11,445 nucleotides of DNA, taken from positions 1-11,445 of the forward strand of contig JAHEGF010000025.1 in assembly GCA_024645155.1 (NCBI GenBank), in the 5' to 3' direction. The notes under the pieces are model-generated. The model saw only the letters and a program-made list of their open reading frames with translations. It did not search any database and was not told where the DNA came from. The translations under genes were made by a program, and so were the position numbers. Source of the stretch: Phyllobacteriaceae bacterium. GTDB lineage: Bacteria; Pseudomonadota; Alphaproteobacteria; Rhizobiales; Rhizobiaceae. Positions 6,653 through 11,445 of the stretch are shown one piece after another; position 1 is the stretch's first letter; every line of letters starts with the position of its first letter.

Positions 6653-8056
6653 ATGCCCCTGCATGAAGACCGCCTTTTCCCAGCCGACCCCGACACAAGA
6701 GCAATTGCACGCAGGCTCTATGGCGAAGTCCGAGACTTGCCTCTTGTCTGCCCGCATGGTCATACAGATCCGGCTTGGTTCGCCGGCAACGAGGCATTTT
6801 CCGATCCATCGCAACTCCTCATTGTTCCGGATCACTATGTCCTTCGAATGCTGATTTCCCAAGGCGTCCGGCCTGAAGAACTGGGTATTCCTTCATTGGA
6901 CGGGAGCTCGGGCAACAAGGACGGCCGGGCGATATGGCGCATTTTTGCCGAGAACTACTACCTGTTCCGATCTACTCCAACGCGCATGTGGCTGGACCAT
7001 ACATTCAAGAACCTGTTTGGCATCGAAAGACAATTGAGCGGAAAAACTGCCGATATTTTCTACGATCGGATCAGTGACTGTCTGGTTCAGGATGCATTTC
7101 GTCCGCGTGCGCTCTATGAGCGTTTCAACATCGAGGTCATCGCCACGACAGATAGCCCCAATGACACTTTGGCCAGTCATATTACCATCCGCGACAGTGG
7201 CTGGAAGGGCCGGGTAATTCCCGCCTATCGTCCGGACGCTGTCATTGATCCGGACTTCGAGGGGTTCACGGACAATATTTCCCGGCTTGGCGAATTGACC
7301 GGGGAAGACACACATAGCTGGACGGGTTATCTGGCCGCCCATCGAAACCGCAGGGCATATTTTGCCGAATTGGGAGCAACTTCGACCGATCACGGCCACC
7401 CGACGGCTCGAACCGCCAACCTTCCCCAAAGCGGGGCCGCCGATCTTTTCTCCAAAGTATTGCAGAAGAGATCGAACGCGGGTGAAAATGAACTGTTTCG
7501 CGCCCAGATGCTGACCGAGATGGCGGCGATGAGCACGGAAGACGGGCTCGTCATGCAGCTTCATCCAGGCTCGCATCGTAATCACAGCGACGAAATCCAT
7601 AGAAAGTTCGGGCGCGACAAGGGTTTCGATATTCCAGGACCGACCGACTATGTTTCAGCACTGAAACCGCTTCTCGACCGGTTTGGCACCGACCCGCAGT
7701 TGACATTGGTATTGTTTACACTGGATGAAACCACCTACTCCCGTGAGCTGGCACCTCTGGCGGGCGCATATCCCTGCATCAGACTCGGACCGGCATGGTG
7801 GTTTTTTGACAGTCCGGACGGAATGATCCGCTATCGGGAACGGGTGACCGAGACCGCCGGGTACTACAATACCGCAGGCTTCAACGATGACACGCGCGCC
7901 TTTCCGTCAATCCCGGCCCGGCATGACGTTGCCCGGCGCATCGACTGCTCGTTTCTGGCAAAACAGGTGGCCGAACACCGGCTTGACGAGGACGAAGGAT
8001 GTGAACTGGCAGTCGACCTTGCCTACCGCCTCGCCAGGAAAACCTATCGTCTTTGA
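6653..8056 (+). CDS. uxaC: Uronate (glucuronate) isomerase UxaC
   Basis: It interconverts D-glucuronate and D-fructuronate (and D-galacturonate and D-tagaturonate), the first intracellular step of the isomerase pathway. It has 467 residues, close to the roughly 470 of known UxaC proteins. Seen in order: PLVCPHGHTDP with the H35-x-H37 metal pair, a conserved DPSQLLIVPDHYVLRML stretch, VIATTDSPNDTL (162-173), TSTDHGHP (243-250), GLVMQLHPGSHRNHS (298-312), FTLDETTYSREL, GPAWWFFDSPDGM (379-391) and FNDDTRAFPSIPARHD (410-425). These match the amidohydrolase-fold uronate isomerase family from end to end. ATG 6653 is preferred over a GTG at 6605 because the latter overlaps the upstream gene and adds unrelated residues; GGAA lies seven bases upstream. 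It sits 19 bases after the second oxidoreductase. Presence with uxuA and uxuB favours glucuronate over galacturonate. Confidence 0.96.
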   Translation: MPLHEDRLFPADPDTRAIARRLYGEVRDLPLVCPHGHTDPAWFAGNEAFSDPSQLLIVPDHYVLRMLISQGVRPEELGIPSLDGSSGNKDGRAIWRIFAENYYLFRSTPTRMWLDHTFKNLFGIERQLSGKTADIFYDRISDCLVQDAFRPRALYERFNIEVIATTDSPNDTLASHITIRDSGWKGRVIPAYRPDAVIDPDFEGFTDNISRLGELTGEDTHSWTGYLAAHRNRRAYFAELGATSTDHGHPTARTANLPQSGAADLFSKVLQKRSNAGENELFRAQMLTEMAAMSTEDGLVMQLHPGSHRNHSDEIHRKFGRDKGFDIPGPTDYVSALKPLLDRFGTDPQLTLVLFTLDETTYSRELAPLAGAYPCIRLGPAWWFFDSPDGMIRYRERVTETAGYYNTAGFNDDTRAFPSIPARHDVARRIDCSFLAKQVAEHRLDEDEGCELAVDLAYRLARKTYRL

Positions 8057-8058
8057 AC

Positions 8059-8115
8059 ATGGGCCGGGAGCAGGAAAGAAACATGTCAACCGACAGGAAA
8101 CCCGCATGCGACTGA
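8059..8115 (+). other. Candidate 18-codon upstream mini-ORF overlapping the uxuB start
   Basis: ATG at 8059, or better ATG at 8083 with AGGAAAG five bases upstream, opens a frame that ends at TGA 8113-8115, just past the uxuB ATG at 8106. The peptide from 8083 would be MSTDRKPACD. It could couple translation of uxuB to upstream ribosomes, or be chance in a 49-base gap. No evidence of coding beyond the ribosome binding site is visible. Confidence 0.2.
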
Positions 8116-9533
8116 ACTCTGCCTCCGTAGCGTCCACGGAGGCCACGGTGTTTCCCTACGACAGGTCAAATATTTTACCGGGTATTGTCCATCTGGGGGT
8201 CGGGGCTTTTCACAGGGCACATCAGGCTGTCTATATCGACCAACTGCTGTCGACAGATCCAAGCTGGGGCATAATAGGCGCGTCACTCCGCCGTGCCGAT
8301 GCCGCGGATGCGCTCAATCCTCAGGACGGGTTGTACACATTGGCGGTTAAGGATACCGCCGGTGCCAAGTACAGAATCGTCGGCAGCCTGTTGAGCGTGA
8401 TCGATGCATCCGGTAACCGGGAACCGCTGCTGGAAAGAATGACTGATCCTGCGATCCGGATCGTGTCGCTCACAATTACCGAAAAAGGCTACTGCCTTGA
8501 TCCCGCAACCGGCACTCTCGACAGGCGCCATCGTGACATTGTTGCCGATCTTGCGGCGCCTCATGAACCCCGTTCAGCCATCGGCATTATTGTCGAGGCA
8601 CTCAGCAGAAGACGGCAATCCGGGACCATGCCTTTCACCGTATTGAGCTGCGATAATCTGCCGGACAATGGACAGGTCACCAAAAATGCGGTCGTTGAAC
8701 TGGCAAACCTGCGGGATAAGGCTCTCGGAAACTGGATCAGCGCGAATGTTACTTTCCCCGGCACCATGGTTGACCGGATTGTGCCGGCAACCACCGAAGA
8801 AGACAGGCAGGTTATCAGCCGAATTACGGGTCTGGAGGATGCTGCGCCGGTCATGACAGAACCGTTCACCCAATGGGTGGTCGTCGACGATTTCAGTGCT
8901 GGGCGCCCGGCTCTGGAAACAGTTGGCGTTCAGATTGTGAACAATGTCGAGCCGTTTGAAAAGATGAAGCTGCGTATGCTCAACGGAAGCCATTCGACGC
9001 TCGCTTACCTAGGCTATCTGAAGGGTCACGAAACAGTTGCCGATGCGATTGCCGATCCGCAGCTGGAAACGCTGATCCACGAAATGATGACCAATGAAAT
9101 CATCCCGACACTGGATATGCCGGACGGCACTGATCTGCTCGCTTACAGGGACAGCCTGATCGAGCGGTTCCGCAATCGCGCGCTCAAGCACCGGACGTGG
9201 CAGATCGCGATGGACGGGTCGCAGAAACTGCCGCAGCGGCTGTTGAACACAATTCGGGATCGGCTGGCGGCTGGAAAATCATTCGATCATCTTGCTGCCG
9301 GGGTTGCCGGCTGGATGCGTTACGTAACGGGGACTGACTTGTCCGGCAATCCTATTGATGTCCGCGATCCTCTCGCTGAACCGCTCAAGGAGATTGGCCG
9401 CAAGCACAAGGGCGATTTTGTGGGACTGGTTAGATCCTACGTCCAAATTGAAGCGATCTTTGGCCGTGACCTTTGTCGAAATCAGGAGTTCATCAAAGGT
9501 ATCACTGCTGCATTGAAGGCCCATTTCGCCTGA
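8106..9533 (+). CDS. uxuB: D-mannonate oxidoreductase (fructuronate reductase) UxuB, long-chain mannitol dehydrogenase family
   Basis: It reduces D-fructuronate to D-mannonate with NAD(P)H, linking UxaC to UxuA. The 475-residue protein has PGIVHLGVGAFHRAHQAVYI (25-44), the nucleotide-binding start of the long-chain mannitol dehydrogenase family. It also has SLTITEKGYCLD (121-132), LSCDNLPDNG (180-189), VTFPGTMVDRIVPATTEED (215-233), FTQWVVVDDFSAGRPALE and the catalytic K288-x4-N293-x2-H296 in KLRMLNGSH. The start at 8106 has AGGAAA (8095-8100) five bases upstream, and its N-terminus resembles family members; the frame stays open to 7887 but that extension lies inside uxaC. Mannitol 2-dehydrogenase and tagaturonate reductase belong to the same family. 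Context with uxuA and uxaC makes fructuronate reductase most likely. Last gene of the operon. Confidence 0.94.
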   Translation: MRLNSASVASTEATVFPYDRSNILPGIVHLGVGAFHRAHQAVYIDQLLSTDPSWGIIGASLRRADAADALNPQDGLYTLAVKDTAGAKYRIVGSLLSVIDASGNREPLLERMTDPAIRIVSLTITEKGYCLDPATGTLDRRHRDIVADLAAPHEPRSAIGIIVEALSRRRQSGTMPFTVLSCDNLPDNGQVTKNAVVELANLRDKALGNWISANVTFPGTMVDRIVPATTEEDRQVISRITGLEDAAPVMTEPFTQWVVVDDFSAGRPALETVGVQIVNNVEPFEKMKLRMLNGSHSTLAYLGYLKGHETVADAIADPQLETLIHEMMTNEIIPTLDMPDGTDLLAYRDSLIERFRNRALKHRTWQIAMDGSQKLPQRLLNTIRDRLAAGKSFDHLAAGVAGWMRYVTGTDLSGNPIDVRDPLAEPLKEIGRKHKGDFVGLVRSYVQIEAIFGRDLCRNQEFIKGITAALKAHFA

Positions 9534-9720
9534 ATTGTTGGACTGAATTCCCGTGCAAAATACCAGTTGGCGGTCGTCCGGCTTGTTAGGTGCGCCATGA
9601 CAAAATTATGGAGCCGGCAAACGAGCCCGTACTCCGGACCGGATTGGCCTGGTAGTGCCGTGGGAGAGGGACCTCAATGCGAACATGCAGAGTTCCCAAC
9701 CGACCCCCGATTTTCGCTAT
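9534..9720. other. Intergenic gap between convergent uxuB and cupin genes
   Basis: The gap must hold the ends of two converging transcripts, but no strong intrinsic terminator is visible on either strand. The best inverted repeat pairs CGATTTT (9708-9714) with AAAATCG (9727-9733) around a 12-base loop and has little GC. A frame open from a TTG at 9567 to 9761 gives no recognisable protein. Confidence 0.5.
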
Positions 9721-10032
9721 CTACAAAAAATCGCTGCGACGCGGTGAAAAACAGTCAATGAGTTCGCCGGCTTGCAGGCAAACGCAGCCATGAACTTCGT
9801 TCGGCGGGACTACCAGGCTCTCGCCAGGGCCGATCTCTACTTCATTGTCGCCGAGGCTGAAGCAAAACCGGCCCGATCTCACATAAGTCGACTGCACATG
9901 AGGATGATTGTGGCGCCTGCCTTCTGCGCCTGCTTCGAACCGGAAAGAAACCACCATAAGGTCGGCGTGTTCAGCCAGGACCTGGCGGGTTACGCCCGGA
10001 TCGGTAGGTACGACCGGAAAAGCCTTCGTCAT
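9721..10032 (-). CDS. Small single-domain cupin protein, KdgF-like
   Basis: A 103-residue cytoplasmic cupin. The first cupin motif is GRRHNHPHVQSTYVRSG (38-54) and the second is GPGESLVVPPNEVHG (68-82). The likely metal ligands are H41, H43, Q47 and H81; Gln stands where most cupins have Glu. The C-terminus, IDCFSPRRSDFL, resembles the D-x-FSPxRxDF ending common in KdgF-like cupins, which help linearise 4,5-unsaturated uronates on the way to KDG. That assignment is inference from motif and neighbourhood; a generic sugar-binding or regulatory cupin is the alternative. The start at 10032 is chosen because GGAAAG lies about five bases upstream; an ATG at 10044 adds four residues and has no ribosome binding site. 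It follows the gntR gene after 48 bases on the same strand, so the two are probably co-transcribed. Confidence 0.85.
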   Translation of the reverse strand: MTKAFPVVPTDPGVTRQVLAEHADLMVVSFRFEAGAEGRRHNHPHVQSTYVRSGRFCFSLGDNEVEIGPGESLVVPPNEVHGCVCLQAGELIDCFSPRRSDFL

Positions 10033-10080
10033 GATACTTTCCATTCTAGTAGGAGCTCGAATTTCCGCGGGAACACACCG

Positions 10081-10761
10081 TTACTCGAAATAGTCCGAAT
10101 GGGTGCGGTGAATTTCGGCAATAGTATCATCCAGCCGGCTCAGATGGCGCCGGGTAACGGCTATGGCCTTTTCGACCGATCCATCGGATAGGGCGCGGGC
10201 AAGTTCCCGGTGATCTTCCAAAAGGATCGATGCCTCGCGCGTCCTGCCAAGGCTAAGCACGCACAGACGGTCGACTTTTCTCTTGCAATCCTCGATGGTC
10301 TCGAATGCCAGGGGATAGCCGCTCAGTTCACAGATCAGCTTGTGGAAACGATAATCCAGCCTGTGGAATCTTTCCGGCTTGCCGTTTTCGATTGCCTGGT
10401 ATTGCTGGTCGAGATTCTGGTCCAGTACCTCGCTATGAGAGGCAGTCCAGACTGAACATGCTCGTTGGACGGTTTCGAGCTCAATTGCCAGGCGGACAAA
10501 ACGCGCATGGGCGATGCGTGGTAGTGAGAATCCACGCACTTCCGTAGCCTTCTGGGGCCGGATCAACAACAGATCCAGATTATCAAGCCTGCTGAACGCG
10601 TCCCGGACCGGTTGGCGAGAAACACCAAACCGGCGCGCTACCTCGACTTCGGACAATTTTGTACCTGGCAGGAGTTTCAGCGACACGATTTCCTCGAGCA
10701 ACTGGTCAAACACCACATCCGTTGCGGTGCGCCGTTCAAAGACCTGGGCAATTTCCTGCAT
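10081..10761 (-). CDS. GntR-family transcriptional regulator with FCD domain (FadR subfamily)
   Basis: A 226-residue regulator. Residues 14-75 are the winged helix-turn-helix, with LLPGTKLSEVEVARRFGV and recognition helix SRQPVRDAFSRL. Residues 80-215 are the all-helical FCD effector domain; D136 and H140 (LDYRFHKLI), H184 (LEDHREL) and H206 (TRRHLSRL) match the metal-site pattern of FCD proteins that bind a carboxylate ligand through a metal. ATG 10761 is chosen because GAGGGA stands seven bases upstream and the protein then begins just before the DNA-binding domain; the frame is open back to 10905 but those residues are unlike the family. It is divergent from the SDR unit with a palindrome between, and lies upstream of the cupin on the same strand. 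It probably controls both units, with a uronate-derived acid as effector. Confidence 0.93.
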   Translation of the reverse strand: MQEIAQVFERRTATDVVFDQLLEEIVSLKLLPGTKLSEVEVARRFGVSRQPVRDAFSRLDNLDLLLIRPQKATEVRGFSLPRIAHARFVRLAIELETVQRACSVWTASHSEVLDQNLDQQYQAIENGKPERFHRLDYRFHKLICELSGYPLAFETIEDCKRKVDRLCVLSLGRTREASILLEDHRELARALSDGSVEKAIAVTRRHLSRLDDTIAEIHRTHSDYFE

Positions 10762-10787
10762 CAGCGATTCCCTCGTATTGGTCAAAT

Positions 10788-10802
10788 AACCCGTAGCGGG
10801 TT
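10788..10802. repeat. Short inverted repeat in the gntR leader
   Basis: AACCCG (10788-10793) and CGGGTT (10797-10802) are perfect complements around TAG, 27 bases upstream of the gntR start. In the leftward transcript this could be a small leader hairpin; in DNA, a weak additional binding site. No T run follows, so it is not a terminator. Confidence 0.35.
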
Positions 10803-10932
10803 CCATGCAAAGTCTTTCCGGATCATGTTTTGGCGTAATGCCTTCCGTACGCCGAGGTGCGGATTTGAATAGTATCTTGGTGTCATTGGCCCTGATTACG
10901 TTCACTTCGTTTTGCCCGGTTACGATCTCGGC

Positions 10933-10961
10933 TTGACAATACTAGTATACTAGTCTTCCAT
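10933..10961 (+). promoter_or_regulatory. Candidate sigma-70 promoter for the SDR unit
   Basis: TTGACA at 10933-10938 is a perfect -35 consensus. Seventeen bases later TTCCAT (10956-10961) is a poor -10 match, three of six. Transcription would start near 10968, leaving about 55 bases before the small ORF at 11024. The weak -10 limits confidence. The palindrome at 10941-10954 lies within the spacer. Confidence 0.5.
10941..10954. promoter_or_regulatory. Perfect 14-bp palindrome, probable operator of the adjacent GntR regulator
   Basis: ACTAGTATACTAGT is fully self-complementary and is also two copies of ACTAGT separated by AT. It sits in the divergent region 180 bases upstream of the gntR start, between the two boxes of the candidate rightward promoter, where a bound dimer would block RNA polymerase. 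TA-rich palindromes with a GTATAC core are common for GntR/FadR-type regulators. Assignment to this regulator is inferred from position. Confidence 0.72.
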
Positions 10962-11023
10962 GCAAGGGTAGAGGCTGGTGCGAGGAAAAGAACCGCCTTT
11001 CAGATTGCGCGAGGGAGGGTGCA

Positions 11024-11179
11024 ATGATGTGCATGACCAATGGATGTGCGGGCGCCATTCCGCTACCTGACCCTTTTGTCGACCTGAAACTCAATGCCGT
11101 TTCTTTGTGCGCGAAAGCACCTGCGCTGCTGGCAGAATCCATCATCGCCCGGAATTTATACGGGTTCCTTCATGACTGA
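11024..11179 (+). CDS. Candidate 51-residue small protein or leader peptide, upstream of and overlapping the SDR gene
   Basis: An ATG at 11024 (with further in-frame ATGs at 11027 and 11033) follows a very strong ribosome binding site, GGGAGGG at 11013-11019. The frame runs 51 codons to TGA at 11177-11179. The peptide starts MMCMTNGCAGAIPLPDPF and ends SIIARNLYGFLHD; it has three cysteines, no clear signal peptide and no domain I recognise. Its stop overlaps the SDR start (ATG 11172) by eight bases, and that start has no good ribosome binding site of its own. The arrangement suggests translational coupling, so it may be a genuine small protein, or a leader whose translation controls the SDR gene. 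Codon-level evidence is inconclusive. An unexpressed chance frame is possible. Confidence 0.4.
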   Translation: MMCMTNGCAGAIPLPDPFVDLKLNAVSLCAKAPALLAESIIARNLYGFLHD

Positions 11180-11445
11180 GATGTCAGAAGACAAGACCGC
11201 GGCCAAAAACTCGCTGCGTGGCATGGTTGCCATCGTTACCGGTGGCGGCCGCGACATCGGCCGTGCTTGCGCGCTGCGGTTGGCATCAGCCGGCGCTGCC
11301 GTCTCCATCAACTACCATCAGTCCTCGGCAGGTGCGGATAGCGCAGTAGACGAGATTATCGCTGCCGGTGGCCAGGCGATGGCTATGCAAGGTGATATGA
11401 CTTCGGCACAGGACGTGTCAGCACTGGTAGCCGAAACCGTGCAGG
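11172..11445 (+). CDS. Short-chain dehydrogenase/reductase (SDR), N-terminal part only
   Basis: The first 91 residues of a classical SDR are visible; the gene runs off the window edge. Seen are VAIVTGGGRDIGRACALRLA (TGxxxGxG-type cofactor loop, about residues 19-38) and AAVSINYHQSSAGADSAVDE, where the second strand ends in NYH as in many FabG-like enzymes. AGGQAMAMQGDMTS follows, with the D that contacts the adenine ring. The catalytic Ser-Tyr-Lys lies beyond the window. Start is ATG 11172 or ATG 11181; neither has a strong ribosome binding site, and the first overlaps the small upstream ORF. It is divergent from the GntR regulator and cupin. By context it may reduce a keto-uronate, for example an unsaturated-uronate-derived 4-deoxy-5-keto sugar to KDG; that is a guess, as SDR specificity cannot be read from this part. 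Confidence 0.9.
   Translation, partial: MTEMSEDKTAAKNSLRGMVAIVTGGGRDIGRACALRLASAGAAVSINYHQSSAGADSAVDEIIAAGGQAMAMQGDMTSAQDVSALVAETVQ

Noticed and set aside
6893..7600. A 235-codon open frame on the minus strand inside uxaC
   Set aside because: Antisense to clear uronate isomerase motifs, with no family resemblance of its own.
7887..8105. N-terminal extension of UxuB into uxaC
   Set aside because: The extra 73 residues are a shifted reading of the uxaC end, and a good ribosome binding site precedes ATG 8106.
9708..9733. Inverted repeat CGATTTT/AAAATCG as a terminator for the cupin or uxuB transcript
   Set aside because: The stem is AT-rich and short with a 12-base loop, and the T run lies within an arm instead of after the hairpin.
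9567..9761. A 64-codon plus-strand frame between uxuB and the cupin gene
   Set aside because: It starts with TTG without a ribosome binding site, overlaps the cupin gene end, and shows no recognisable protein features.
10762..10905. N-terminal extension of the right-hand GntR protein
   Set aside because: The added residues are unlike the family, and GAGGGA sits in front of ATG 10761.

Overview
The window looks like an accessory sugar-acid catabolism locus from an alphaproteobacterium, most likely one of the Hyphomicrobiales (Rhizobiales). This rests on moderate GC content, the fused TRAP membrane subunit, FadR-type GntR regulators and the gene mix. Protein style suggests the lineage; no marker gene proves it. 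No rRNA, tRNA, CRISPR or insertion sequence was seen.

Left unit (1-9533). A GntR/FadR regulator, cut by the window edge, is read leftward. It diverges from a long rightward operon: TRAP solute-binding protein, an intercistronic stem-loop, fused TRAP DctQM permease, mannonate dehydratase (uxuA), two Gfo/Idh/MocA oxidoreductases, uronate isomerase (uxaC) and a fructuronate-reductase-type dehydrogenase (uxuB). The regulator and operon are separated by 115 bases holding a perfect 16-bp palindrome. After the transporter the gaps are 6-49 bases and all genes are co-directional. The core chemistry is the isomerase pathway: D-glucuronate to D-fructuronate (UxaC), to D-mannonate (UxuB), to 2-keto-3-deoxygluconate, KDG (UxuA). 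KDG kinase and aldolase are not in the window. The two Gfo/Idh/MocA enzymes are not needed for that pathway and are the main functional unknown.

Right unit (9721-11445). A second GntR/FadR regulator and a small cupin are read leftward as a probable two-gene unit. They diverge from a rightward unit with a candidate 51-codon small ORF overlapping the start of a short-chain dehydrogenase/reductase (SDR) cut by the window edge. A perfect 14-bp palindrome fills most of the spacer after a consensus TTGACA box in the divergent region. The cupin has His/His/Gln/His in the metal-ligand positions and resembles KdgF-type proteins of unsaturated uronate metabolism. One reading is therefore that the right unit feeds unsaturated uronates, and the left unit saturated uronates, into the same KDG pool. 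That is inference.

The strongest items for follow-up are the two different operators beside regulators with nearly identical recognition helices, the paired Gfo/Idh/MocA enzymes with complementary active-site deviations, the unlisted small ORF at 11024-11179 that appears coupled to the SDR gene, and the dctP-dctQM stem-loop.
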